Positions 1-8,147 of a stretch of 64,000 nt of DNA are shown here, in pieces. The notes beneath the pieces were generated by a model that did no database searches, had not been told where the DNA came from, and saw only the letters and a list, made by a program, of their open reading frames with translations. This DNA comes from MGBC131033 sp910585655. GTDB taxonomy: Bacteria; Bacillota; Clostridia; Lachnospirales; Lachnospiraceae. The position numbers and the translations under genes were made by a program. The stretch spans positions 1-64,000 of the forward strand of contig CATBCG010000073.1 in assembly GCA_949502025.1 (NCBI GenBank), given 5' to 3'. Every line of letters starts with the position of its first letter. The first letter of the stretch is position 1.

Positions 1-327
1 CCATACCTGACATACCAATCATTTCCTTTCAAGAAGTATAGAAATAATTGTACACGATTGTGCAGGAATTGTCAGTTACTAAATATAATATATCAGATTT
101 TTTCTTTGGCGGATAGACATAAAATCGTGCGTTTACCGTGGTGGAAGATAACTAAGAGAAGGGACTATTCATAAAACATAATATTTAGGAAGTGCTTAAA
201 ATTTTTATTCTGTGGATGAATATTTGACCATTTTCTAAGTAAGATGTTTTGATAAAAAGTGGCTATAGGAAATAAGGGCATTTGTCATAGAAGAAATATA
301 CAGTTAGATATTGTTGGGAGGATAAGT
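1..327. other. Gene-free AT-rich leader with an ISAs1-like end relic
   Basis: No convincing coding sequence is seen in this stretch. It contains a 16-bp motif at 125-140 that also occurs downstream of the ISAs1 transposase relic (5306-5321). Shortly after it is a segment (about 156-177) that resembles sequence following the second copy. I read it as leftover IS-flanking DNA upstream of the short ORF at 328. No canonical promoter was found. Confidence 0.4.
125..140. repeat. ISAs1-type terminal repeat relic, copy 1
   Basis: The sequence TCGTGCGTTTACCGTG matches 5306-5321 (TCGTGCGTTTGTCGTG) at 14 of 16 positions. The 5306 copy lies just downstream of a recognisable ISAs1-family transposase relic, and ISAs1 ends typically carry a related GCGTTTGCCCTG-like motif. 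The assignment to an IS end is an inference. Confidence 0.4.
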
Positions 328-396
328 ATGTATCAAAAAATTTTTGTAAAACTAGTAAACAAAAGAGAACAGAAATTTTTAATAGGGGGGGGGTAA
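328..396 (+). CDS. Truncated 22-aa ORF ending in a G9 tract
   Basis: A short reading frame starts at ATG 328 behind a good ribosome site (GGGAGG, about 6 nt upstream). It runs 22 codons and stops immediately after nine consecutive G (385-393), ending Leu-Ile-Gly-Gly-Gly. With 8 G it would extend only about nine more codons; with 10 G it stops two codons later. It looks like the surviving 5' end of a gene whose remainder was lost, with a slippage-prone tract near its start, as in the two interrupted glycan genes downstream. No function can be assigned. It could also be chance, but ribosome site plus tract is suggestive. Confidence 0.35.
   Translation: MYQKIFVKLVNKREQKFLIGGG
385..393 (+). repeat. 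Homopolymeric G9 tract
   Basis: Nine consecutive G lie inside the 328-396 reading frame. This is one of five G runs of 8 or more bases in the window, all in the AT-rich half. Confidence 0.9.
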
Positions 397-428
397 AATA
401 GCTCAACAAAGTGAATGGCAACTTTAGA

Positions 429-482
429 GAGGCAGAAAAGTATTCTGTTTATTCAGAGACTTTTTTGCCTCCTTTTGCTGTT
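429..482 (+). terminator. Rho-independent terminator
   Basis: An inverted repeat with arms GAGGCAGAAAAGT (429-441) and ACTTTTTTGCCTC (459-471) pairs with one mismatch and is followed by CTTTTGCTGTTTTTG. It lies about 30 nt after the truncated ORF, consistent with the end of an old transcription unit. Confidence 0.6.
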
Positions 483-627
483 TTTGTTATATATTATAAA
501 TGGAAGAAGTATTTAAATATTCTAAAATAATGGGGGATACTGTGAAAGAAACTAGAGGACAGCCGATAAATGGCGCACTTAAACAAGCTGTCTCATGACA
601 GCCTTTGAAAAAGTATTGTTTCAGAAG

Positions 628-1413
628 CTAAGAAGCCAATTGGGATTCAGAAAGGATCCCTTTGCTGATAAGTAGTTTCTTAGCCTGCTTGATAGCCTTT
701 TCCTTCTGTTTTTCTTTTAAAGGTTCAGGCATGTCCATCTTGTATAAATCGGTCGGATTCCATACTTCACCAGTAGACAGTATCTGGTAAACAGTAGTAA
801 GGATCATCCGAGTAATTGCAATAATGGCTCGTTTTTTGTTACGGCGCTTCACAGTGTGTCCATATTTCTGTTTGTAGTAAGGTGATTGATCAGATTTCGC
901 AGCTGTATGAGCAACTTGTACTAATGCAGGTTTGAGGTAGACACCAGCACGTGTGATTCTGACGAATTTCTTCTTACCAGCAGATTCGTTGTTGCCGGGC
1001 GTTAGTCCTGCCCAGCAGCATAAGCGCTTGGAATTAGAAAACTGAGTCATATCGGTACCAATTTCAGAGATAATAGTAATGGCACTATTACGGTCAACAC
1101 CTGGAATGGTACACAGCAGCTTGACAGCATTTTCATAGGGTGCAATCAAAGAATCAAGCATAGTGTCTATATCATTTATTGTAGATGTGATATAATCCAT
1201 ATGTGCGAGGACGAGGCGCATATAGTATTTTGGGGAATCAGTTATCTGGTACCCTTCGATAGATTCAATGACACGGTCAGACTTCTTCCTTAGGGAATGA
1301 AGCGGTTTGGAAGCGATTTCTTCGTGGTTGATGGAATTGTCGGATTGCTCGATTAGGTAGTCAATAACAAAAGTGGCTGATTTTCCAAAGATATATGGAG
1401 AATTTGAAGACTT
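628..1413 (-). pseudogene. IS110-family transposase, N-terminus missing
   Basis: This is the C-terminal two thirds of an IS110-family transposase/recombinase. It carries the Transposase_20 region with the motifs IPGVD, TIISEIG, CCWAGLTPG and NESAGK, followed by a basic tail. From ATG 1221 the frame codes 197 aa, but it stays open upstream to 1413, adding residues that include SATFVIDYLIEQ. The N-terminal DEDD (RuvC-like) catalytic half is absent and sequence similarity stops just before the DUF6056 gene at 1462. The element is therefore dead and was probably truncated by rearrangement. A second, unrelated IS110 relic lies at 18264-19487. Confidence 0.85.
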
Positions 1414-1461
1414 TCATTACTATTTGTGCCGCCGACCGAGGGCAGCGGAATGGAGATTATT

Positions 1462-2895
1462 ATGAAAAAAGATTTTGATATGAATAAAATAATAATGTTT
1501 TACAGAAAAGATAGTGGTAAAAAAATTCTTTTGCTTTTGACTTTTTTGGGAGTAGGAATACTTTTTTATATATTAAATTGTCGTACTCCTTTATTTGCTG
1601 ATGACTATTCTTATTTGTATTCTTGGTATGCTGGAGAAAGAATTACGGGATTAAAAGATATTTTTTTGTCTCAATATCGACATTATTTTGTGACTAATGG
1701 ACGAGTAATTCTTCATTTTTTATCTCAGCTATTTTTATGGTTAGGAAAGGATTGTTTTAACATTATTAATACAATAGGGTTTCTTATTTTGGGAATTTTG
1801 ATTTTTTATCATGGAGTTAATTTAAAGTTGAAAAATCATATTTCATTGCTTATTTTTATATATGGAGCTTTATTTATATTTACACCAGCTTTTGGAGAAA
1901 GTTTTCTTTGGGTAACAGGGGCATCTAATTATTTATATGGTATTGAATTAATCTTATTCTATTTAATACCTTATAGATATGTAGAAAGGGAGAAGAGCGT
2001 TAAAGAAGTCAAAAAATCGGTGATAGTTGCATTATTAAAATTAATCCTTATGTTTCTTTTTGGAATTTTAGCGGGTTGGACAAATGAAAATCTTAGTATA
2101 GCAGTGATAGCAATTGTATTTGCGTTTATGGTAAACTATAAATTACATAAAATTAGAATTGTTTCTTGGATGATAGGAGGATGGGTTGGGAATATACTAG
2201 GGTGTATATTTTTGTTAATTTCACCAGGACAATTAGCTCGTTTGAATATGGTCGGAAGAGTAGGTATTAAGGAAATGATAGAAAATATAATAAAAATTTC
2301 CGTTAATATTGTAGATTATTTTGCCTTTTTGATTCTATTATTTGTCATGATTGGATTTTATTATATTTATCAAAAAAATGGTATAAAAATTACGAAAAAA
2401 TATGTATATGATGAAATAAATAAGTTTTCGGTTGTATTAATTTATTTATTAGGTTTTTTGGGAGCAGCATATTCTATGATTGTTTCACCATTTTTTCCTA
2501 CAAGGGTATGGAGTGGATTGCTTGTTTTATTTCTTATTATACTATTATCATTTTATGTAGAAGTAGTTATAAAATCTCTTCTGAAAAAAGTTAAACATGT
2601 TCAAATAGTTTTTATTTCTACATTTGTATTATTATGTTCGTGTATTTATATAAATGCTTATGCTTCTTTGAATGCAGTACTTTATCAATATAATATACGT
2701 ATGGCAATCATAGAGGAATGTATTGAAAAAAATCAAGATGAGGCTTATATGCCATCTATTAGAAGTAATTCAAAATATAGTTGTTTTGATTGGTCTGGAG
2801 ATTTAGGATGGGATCCGGACACATGGCCCAATACTGCATTGGCTAGATATTATGGAATTCCTAAGATTATTAGAGATGATACGATTATAAAATAG
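1462..2895 (+). CDS. DUF6056-like polytopic membrane protein (GtrC-like)
   Basis: A 477-aa integral membrane protein with about ten hydrophobic segments. The first extracytoplasmic loop carries PLFADDYSYL and, further on, TNGRVILHFL, which resembles the acidic-loop signature of DUF6056/GtrC-type lipid-linked-sugar glycosyltransferases. The start was set at ATG 1462 because GGAG lies 6 nt upstream; the longer frame from 1426 has no such site. It is followed by a GtrB-like glycosyltransferase (34 nt gap) and GtrA. The likely job is the last step of the module: moving a sugar from an undecaprenyl-phosphate carrier onto a surface polymer. The family call is from recognition of the loop motifs, not a search. 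Confidence 0.7.
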   Translation: MKKDFDMNKIIMFYRKDSGKKILLLLTFLGVGILFYILNCRTPLFADDYSYLYSWYAGERITGLKDIFLSQYRHYFVTNGRVILHFLSQLFLWLGKDCFNIINTIGFLILGILIFYHGVNLKLKNHISLLIFIYGALFIFTPAFGESFLWVTGASNYLYGIELILFYLIPYRYVEREKSVKEVKKSVIVALLKLILMFLFGILAGWTNENLSIAVIAIVFAFMVNYKLHKIRIVSWMIGGWVGNILGCIFLLISPGQLARLNMVGRVGIKEMIENIIKISVNIVDYFAFLILLFVMIGFYYIYQKNGIKITKKYVYDEINKFSVVLIYLLGFLGAAYSMIVSPFFPTRVWSGLLVLFLIILLSFYVEVVIKSLLKKVKHVQIVFISTFVLLCSCIYINAYASLNAVLYQYNIRMAIIEECIEKNQDEAYMPSIRSNSKYSCFDWSGDLGWDPDTWPNTALARYYGIPKIIRDDTIIK

Positions 2896-2929
2896 ATAGT
2901 TTATAACAATACTAAAAGGGAAGAATAAA

Positions 2930-3874
2930 ATGAAGAATATGGTGTCAATTCTTCTTCCAGCTTATAATGAAGAAGAAATGGTAAATAAAGCATGTGAGAA
3001 GATTGCTTTATTATTAGAAGAAAAAGATATAAAATATGAGATATTATTAGTAGATGACGGTTCTAAAGATGCTACATGGAAAGAAATCCAAAATCAATCT
3101 AAAAATAATCCATGTGTCCGAGGAATAAGATTTTCCAGGAATTTTGGAAAAGAGGCGGCTATTTTTGCTGGATTAGAACATATGAATGGAGAATGCTGTG
3201 TTATTATGGATTGTGATTTGCAACATCCTCCAGAGAAAATATTAGAGATGTATTACTTATGGCAACAAGGATATGAAATAATTGAAGGTGTAAAGGAAAA
3301 TAGAGGAAAAGAGACTATTTTTTATCATATTTGTGCAAAAAGTTTTTACAAAATTATTAGTACGGTTACAAGAATAGATATGTCTAGAGCATCAGATTTT
3401 AAATTGCTAGATAAAAAAGTTGTTCAAGTTTTGGTAACAATGAAAGAAAAAAAAGCTTTTTTTCGTGCATTGTCTTCTTGGATTGGTTTTAAAACAATGC
3501 AAATACCGTTTCAAGTTCAAGAGCGAGAAGCAGGAGAATCAAAATGGTCGCTGCTTTCTTTGGTAAAATATGCTATTACCAATATTACTTCTTTTACGGT
3601 AGCACCAATGCAGGTGGTAACTATATTTGGAATAGTAATGTTTTTTTTATCAACAATATTAGGTATGGTGACACTTTTTCAAAAAATAACTGGATTTGCT
3701 GTAGAAGGATTTACGACGGTTATTATACTTCAATTATTTTCTTCTAGCATTATAATGTTTAGCTTGGGAGTAATTGGTCATTATATTGCACAAATTTATG
3801 AAGAAGTAAAAGGAAGACCAAGAAGCATTATTGCAGAGGAATGTGGAGTAAAGAAAAATGAGGGAAATATTTGA
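2930..3874 (+). CDS. GtrB/DPM1-like polyprenyl-phosphate glycosyltransferase (GT2)
   Basis: A 314-aa family 2 glycosyltransferase. The N-terminal GT-A domain shows VSILLPAYNEE at the start, LVDDGSKD near residue 43, and the metal-binding MDCDLQHPPE near residue 96. REAGESKWS precedes two C-terminal membrane segments (about 225-245 and 265-285). This layout is typical of bactoprenol glucosyltransferase GtrB and ArnC-like enzymes, which load a sugar from a nucleotide donor onto undecaprenyl phosphate at the inner membrane face. It overlaps gtrA by 17 nt, and with the upstream DUF6056 gene forms a three-component glycosylation module. The sugar cannot be read from sequence. Confidence 0.85.
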   Translation: MKNMVSILLPAYNEEEMVNKACEKIALLLEEKDIKYEILLVDDGSKDATWKEIQNQSKNNPCVRGIRFSRNFGKEAAIFAGLEHMNGECCVIMDCDLQHPPEKILEMYYLWQQGYEIIEGVKENRGKETIFYHICAKSFYKIISTVTRIDMSRASDFKLLDKKVVQVLVTMKEKKAFFRALSSWIGFKTMQIPFQVQEREAGESKWSLLSLVKYAITNITSFTVAPMQVVTIFGIVMFFLSTILGMVTLFQKITGFAVEGFTTVIILQLFSSSIIMFSLGVIGHYIAQIYEEVKGRPRSIIAEECGVKKNEGNI

Positions 3875-4259
3875 TAAGACAATTTGGAGATTTATTTTAG
3901 TGGGGATTATAAATACTCTTTTTGGAATGATAATTATGTTTGGACTATATAATTTGTTACATTGTAATTATTGGATATCCTCGGCAGCAAATTATTGTTT
4001 TGGTAGTGTTTTGAGTTATTTTTTAAACAAGTATTTTACATTTCAAAATAAGAAGAAAGATTGGAAAATTGTTTTACGTTTTGGAATAAATATTTTAGTG
4101 TGTTATTTTGCAGCCTATTCTAGTGCAAAGCTTATTGTATATTGTATTTTTTCAGGAAAAAGCCTAATTATTTTAGAAAATGGTGCTATGTTACTTGGAA
4201 TGGGATTATTTGTGATTTGTAATTATATAGGACAAAGATTTCTGGTTTTTAGAAAGTAA
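3858..4259 (+). CDS. gtrA: GtrA family flippase
   Basis: A 133-aa protein with four hydrophobic segments and the GtrA signature: FILVGIINTLFG at the N-terminus, SYFLNKYFTFQ in the middle, and a C-terminal FLVFRK. GtrA-family proteins are thought to flip undecaprenyl-phosphate-linked sugars across the membrane. The start overlaps the preceding GT2 gene by 17 nt, indicating translational coupling. An ISAs1 relic begins directly after the stop codon, so anything originally downstream has been lost or displaced. Confidence 0.85.
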   Translation: MREIFDKTIWRFILVGIINTLFGMIIMFGLYNLLHCNYWISSAANYCFGSVLSYFLNKYFTFQNKKKDWKIVLRFGINILVCYFAAYSSAKLIVYCIFSGKSLIILENGAMLLGMGLFVICNYIGQRFLVFRK

Positions 4260-4260
4260 A

Positions 4261-5267
4261 TTAGATTATGTAAATACAATAAAGGATCTCAGACAACAAA
4301 AAAAGGTTCTGCATAAGAGGATGGGCAGTACTCTGCTTGTTTTCTTTGCCATGCTCGCGAATGCAGATGACTGGGCGGAAATGGAAGTGTTCGGAAAGGA
4401 ACATGAAAAGTTCCTGCGGAATTATCTGGAACTCCCAAATGGGATACCTTCTCATGATACCATTCAGAGGATTTTTGCAATGGTACCATCGGAATTCCTG
4501 GAAAATTTCCAGAAACAGTGGAATGAAATGCTAAATAGCAACGAAGGGGATAAAATAAAAAGGCTGCTTGCAATTGACGGGAAAGCCCAAAGGGGAAATA
4601 GCAGTAAAAAGCAGAAAGCCAATCCTATTGTTAGTGCTGTAGATGAGAAAGGGCTATGCCTGGGACAGAAATGTGTGGAAGAAAAAACAAACGAAATTAA
4701 GGCAATCTCCGAACTGCTTGACTGCCTGAACATAAAAGGAAGCATAATCACAACGGATGCAATGGGGACGCAAACAGCAATCGTTAAGAAAATCCGCCAG
4801 AAACATGCGGATTATGTACTGGTGCTAAAGGCAAACCAGGGGAATGTGCTGGAGGATGTCAGGTTGCATTTTTTAGAATTTCATAGTTAAGCCAGAAAAA
4901 AGAGTGGTTAGGGTTAAAGATAGTCATCTTGGTGCGAAGCACAGTAAGGGGGAAGGAAGGAGAAACCAGTACAGAGGAAAGGTACTTTATAAGCAGTCTG
5001 CCGATAGGGATTGAGGAGGCGGCATGTGCAGTGCATGGGCATCGGATGGTAGAAAGCTACCATTGGCATTTGGATGTGACGTTTCGGGAAGATGGGAACC
5101 ATACGATAGAGAAACAGGCAGCTTATAACTTAAATATCATGAGGAAACTGTCGTTGAATCTATTAAAGTTGATCGAGGTGGAGAGCAAGCCTGTAAGTCT
5201 AAAAAAGAAGCGGTATGCAATCGGTACGAATCCAGAAAAACATCGGGAGCAGATCATAAATTTATAA
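4261..5267 (+). pseudogene. ISAs1-family transposase relic
   Basis: Two out-of-phase pieces of one ISAs1-family DDE transposase. The first (4321-4890, open from 4261 without a start codon) has LLVFFAMLANADDW, LAIDGKAQRG with the first catalytic Asp, and IITTDAMGTQ with the second. The second (4929-5267) has RYFISSLPIG and VESYHWHLDVTFREDGNH with the catalytic Glu region. Compared with the family, the N-terminus and a central stretch between the pieces are missing and the frame is broken. The gene cannot make an active enzyme. It abuts gtrA directly. Confidence 0.85.
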
Positions 5268-5305
5268 AAATTTATTAGTTGTATGGATTTGGTTGTGAAA
5301 CACAT

Positions 5306-5321
5306 TCGTGCGTTTGTCGTG
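5306..5321. repeat. ISAs1-type terminal repeat relic, copy 2
   Basis: TCGTGCGTTTGTCGTG lies 39 nt after the last codon of the ISAs1 transposase relic and matches 125-140 at 14 of 16 positions. Its position and sequence suggest the right end of the element. No clear left-end partner was found next to 4261. Confidence 0.45.
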
Positions 5322-5340
5322 AAAGGCAGGATTTGATATC

Positions 5341-5369
5341 TTTACACCAGAGAAAAAATTTGCTATAAT
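5341..5369 (+). promoter_or_regulatory. Sigma-A type promoter of the glycan locus
   Basis: TTTACA at 5341-5346, a 17-bp spacer, and TATAAT at 5364-5369. It lies outside the IS relic and points into the glycan genes. No other equally good promoter precedes 5579. Confidence 0.65.
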
Positions 5370-5578
5370 AATGAGGAATTTCTATATATATCAAAAAAGT
5401 GGTTCATGATATAGAAATAAGATGCTTTATGAGCGATACCTTTGTTTAACTATTTCGTACAAGATACTATGGTCAGAATACACTTTTTGTTTTGTTTAGA
5501 GAGGAAACTATTCAAATAAATTTTTAAAGAGAAAGCCTAAAAATCAGGAATTTAAGGCTTGACACTATAGGAAAGAAA

Positions 5579-6517
5579 ATGATTAGATTTTTAAAAAAGC
5601 ATCTTCCTGTTAAATTTAAGCGAAGTTTTTATTTATTTTTACTTAGGATAAAGATAAAAATTTTTTACATACGTGCTGTTATAAAAAATGGGAAGTTGGA
5701 AAACGAATTATTAAAAAAAGGTAAAGGAAATGAATTATATATTGTTTGTCCCTATGGAATTGGGGATATTTTAGTTGGAGTATTGTTAGCAGATAAGATA
5801 AATAAGAATAAAAATAAACTTATATTTTTATTTCGAGACAATTACTCATCAGTAAATAAAATATTAGAAAATTCTGGAGAATTTATTTTTGATTCAAAAT
5901 TATCTAAAGAAGTAGAACATGATATTATACTAAAACAAAAATTTCATGGAAAAAATTATATTTATGGACATTTTCCAAAAAGGGAAGATGGCTCTATTCT
6001 TTTTGGTCTTAATGTCAATGAGTATGTTTGGCAGGATTATTGTGTTTATGTATATGGCGTTAAAAAAGATAGTTTATTTCATATTGTAGATACGTCTGAA
6101 TTTGAGAAAAATTTGATTAAAAATCAAAAAATAATAATATGCCCTTATGCGTATTCTACTGGAACATTACCATTAGAATTCTGGGAAAAACTTACAATGA
6201 TTCTTATGGAAAAGAATTATGTAATTTATACAAATGTTTCACAAACCGAAAAGGAAGTCGTTGGAACAAAACGATTGGAATGTTCTTTAAGTGAGGTTAT
6301 AGACGAAGCGAATGAGTCTAAACTTGTTATTGCCATGAGAAGTGGTATTTGTGATTTGCTAGCTATAAAATCACTAGTGCCACTGTTTGTGATTAACGAA
6401 AACGAAGGATTAGCAAAATACTGGAATTTAGAGTATTTGAGGGATAAAGGAATTTTTAATTTTATTGTAGCGGAGAATTTGTTGGATAATATTTTATCTA
6501 AATTGGAAGAAGTATGA
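5579..6517 (+). CDS. GT9-like glycosyltransferase
   Basis: A 312-aa protein resembling ADP-heptose:LPS heptosyltransferase-type (GT9, GT-B fold) enzymes. Near the N-terminus is PYGIGDILVGVLLADKI, which matches the GxGD donor-loop pattern. The C-terminal half has ICPYAYSTGTLPLEFWEKL, the usual start of the second Rossmann domain, and AMRSGICDLLAIKS where family members bind the nucleotide sugar. There is no signal peptide, so it should act in the cytoplasm or at the membrane face. It opens the glycan locus behind the 5341 promoter. Acceptor and donor are unknown; similarity is remote, so the exact family remains uncertain. Confidence 0.6.
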   Translation: MIRFLKKHLPVKFKRSFYLFLLRIKIKIFYIRAVIKNGKLENELLKKGKGNELYIVCPYGIGDILVGVLLADKINKNKNKLIFLFRDNYSSVNKILENSGEFIFDSKLSKEVEHDIILKQKFHGKNYIYGHFPKREDGSILFGLNVNEYVWQDYCVYVYGVKKDSLFHIVDTSEFEKNLIKNQKIIICPYAYSTGTLPLEFWEKLTMILMEKNYVIYTNVSQTEKEVVGTKRLECSLSEVIDEANESKLVIAMRSGICDLLAIKSLVPLFVINENEGLAKYWNLEYLRDKGIFNFIVAENLLDNILSKLEEV

Positions 6518-6558
6518 TATTTTACAAATTATTTTTATAAAATTTTTGAAATTACACT

Positions 6559-6577
6559 ATTTTGTTACTAACAAAAT
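6559..6577. promoter_or_regulatory. Perfect 19-bp palindrome upstream of the nucleotidyltransferase gene
   Basis: ATTTTGTTA-C-TAACAAAAT is a perfect inverted repeat ending 22 nt before the start codon at 6599 and just before its ribosome site. It could be an operator or a small mRNA hairpin. There is no T-run directly after it, so a terminator is less likely. Confidence 0.4.
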
Positions 6578-6598
6578 AAGAAAAAAAGGAGTCTTCTT

Positions 6599-7459
6599 AT
6601 GAAAACAGATTATATTATTGTCCAGGCAGGTGGGAAAGGCAAACGAATGGAACATTTGACACAAAATAAACCCAAAGCATTAGTTCCAGTTAATAATTTA
6701 CCAATGTTATTTCATTTATTTCAGAAATATCCAGATAAACGTTTTATTATTATCAGCGATTATAAGTATGATGTAATGAAAAAATATTTAAATACTTTTG
6801 CAGAAGTATCCTATCTTTTGGTAGATGCCAGAGGATATGAAGGAACCTGTGCGGGAATTAGTCAGTCCCTAAAATTTTTACCAGAGCAGGAAGGCTTTAT
6901 GCTAATTTGGTCTGATCTGATTTTACCAGAAAAGTTTAAATTACCAGTAGAAAATGATAATTATCTGGGTTTGTCAGGTGATTTTATATGTAGGTGGAAA
7001 TATGAAAATGGTGAATATACGGAAGAAAAATCAATGAAAAATGGAGTTGCAGGATTGTTTATTTTTAAAGATAAACAACAAATTAGTGAAGTTCCCAAAG
7101 AGGGAGAATTTGTTAAGTGGTTACAACAAAATGCTATAAAACCAAAAGAATTATTGCTTAGTCAGACAAGAGAATATGGGCTAATTTCTGAATACAATAA
7201 ATTAGAAATTCAAAAGTGTCGTCCATTTAATCGGATGTATATAGATGGAAATAAATTGATAAAAGAGGGGATTGATGAACAAGGAAAGAAACTTGCAATA
7301 CGTGAAAAAAACTGGTATAAACATGTTAAAGACTTAGCATTTGACAGTATTCCTCAAATTTATAGCTATGATCCATTTGTTATGGAAAAAATAGAAGGGG
7401 ATAATATTTATGAATGTGATTTTTTAATTGGGGGGGGCAGAAGAAAAAGAAAATATTAG
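6599..7459 (+). CDS. Sugar-1-phosphate nucleotidyltransferase half of a phase-interrupted bifunctional enzyme
   Basis: 286 aa as it stands. Residues 1-210 are a GT-A-type nucleotidyltransferase of the LicC/RmlA kind: IIVQAGGKGKRM, then NKPKALVPV, and a later IWSDLI. From about residue 215 an APH/choline-kinase-like N-lobe starts (RMYIDGNKLIKEGID). The frame breaks in a G8 run at 7430-7437, giving GGGRRKRKY and a stop. With 9 G (or 6) it reads straight into the 7474 frame, making one 503-aa nucleotidyltransferase-kinase, similar in logic to Fkp-like bifunctional enzymes. The start has AAAGGAG 8 nt upstream. In this copy the kinase should be off, while the nucleotidyltransferase domain could still fold. 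Confidence 0.8.
   Translation: MKTDYIIVQAGGKGKRMEHLTQNKPKALVPVNNLPMLFHLFQKYPDKRFIIISDYKYDVMKKYLNTFAEVSYLLVDARGYEGTCAGISQSLKFLPEQEGFMLIWSDLILPEKFKLPVENDNYLGLSGDFICRWKYENGEYTEEKSMKNGVAGLFIFKDKQQISEVPKEGEFVKWLQQNAIKPKELLLSQTREYGLISEYNKLEIQKCRPFNRMYIDGNKLIKEGIDEQGKKLAIREKNWYKHVKDLAFDSIPQIYSYDPFVMEKIEGDNIYECDFLIGGGRRKRKY
7430..7437 (+). repeat. G8 tract inside the nucleotidyltransferase-kinase gene
   Basis: Eight consecutive G separate frames that code two halves of one enzyme. One added G (or two removed) joins them exactly: the combined length 6599-8109 plus one base is 1512 nt, a multiple of three, with no internal stop. This is the signature of a slipped-strand phase-variable contingency tract. 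Confidence 0.9.
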
Positions 7460-7473
7460 GAGAAATAGTAAGG

Positions 7474-8109
7474 GTGTTAAAGAAGCTTCATTCCTTAGGA
7501 ACTGTACCAATAGATTATTTTAGTATCCAGGAAGCTTATGTAACCAAAACTTTTGACAGATTATCTAAAATACGAGATTTGCTACCTTTTGCAGATCAAG
7601 AAATAATTATTGTGAATGGAAGAAAATGTCGTAATATTTTTTTCCAGCGGGAGGCTTTAGAAAACAGAGTTTATCAGTTATTGAACTGTGAAAGATTTGT
7701 TTTGCTTCATGGAGACTGCACTTTTTCTAACCTGATGCTACGTCATGGAGTAGAACCAGTATTGATAGATCCAAGAGGATATTTTGGATATACAGAATTA
7801 TATGGAGATGTAGCATATGATTGGGCGAAGCTATACTACTCTATTGTAGGAAATTATGATAGATTTAACATCAAGGATTTTCGTTTAACAATAAATGAGA
7901 ACGAGATAAAACTGGATATTTCTTCAAACGGTTGGGAAGAGATGGAGGAAGAATTTTTTGCTCTAATATCAGATGAAGTATCAGTTGAACAAATTAAATT
8001 GCTTCATGCAATTATATGGTTATCATTAACGACTTATGCTTGGGAAGATTATGATTCAATTTGCGGCGCTTTCTATAATGGGCTTTACTATTTGGAGGAA
8101 GTGTTGTAA
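7474..8109 (+). CDS. APH-like sugar kinase half of the phase-interrupted enzyme
   Basis: 211 aa from GTG 7474, carrying the C-lobe of an aminoglycoside/choline-kinase-like phosphotransferase. The catalytic loop reads LLHGDCTFSNLML (Asp base and Asn), followed by the metal-binding LIDPRG and by GDVAYDWAKL. It lacks its own N-lobe, which is encoded upstream of the G8 run, so alone it should be inactive. AGGAG just upstream of the GTG could allow reinitiation after the stop at 7459. In the joined form the kinase would make a sugar-1-phosphate for the attached nucleotidyltransferase. The domain order (nucleotidyltransferase first, kinase second) argues for a sugar or alditol activation enzyme; the substrate is inferred only from neighbours. 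Confidence 0.75.
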   Translation: MLKKLHSLGTVPIDYFSIQEAYVTKTFDRLSKIRDLLPFADQEIIIVNGRKCRNIFFQREALENRVYQLLNCERFVLLHGDCTFSNLMLRHGVEPVLIDPRGYFGYTELYGDVAYDWAKLYYSIVGNYDRFNIKDFRLTINENEIKLDISSNGWEEMEEEFFALISDEVSVEQIKLLHAIIWLSLTTYAWEDYDSICGAFYNGLYYLEEVL

Positions 8110-8147
8110 TAAGAAAAACATTGATTAAAAAGCAAAGGAGAGTTAAG

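Larger units (their letters stand above)
5268..5578. other. Gene-free leader of the glycan locus
   Basis: About 310 bp without a gene between the ISAs1 relic and the first glycan gene. It holds the second ISAs1-end-like motif (5306-5321), a strong sigma-A promoter (5341-5369) about 210 nt before the start codon, and AT-rich sequence that could form a long 5' leader. No riboswitch or recognisable JUMPStart motif was identified. Confidence 0.5.
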
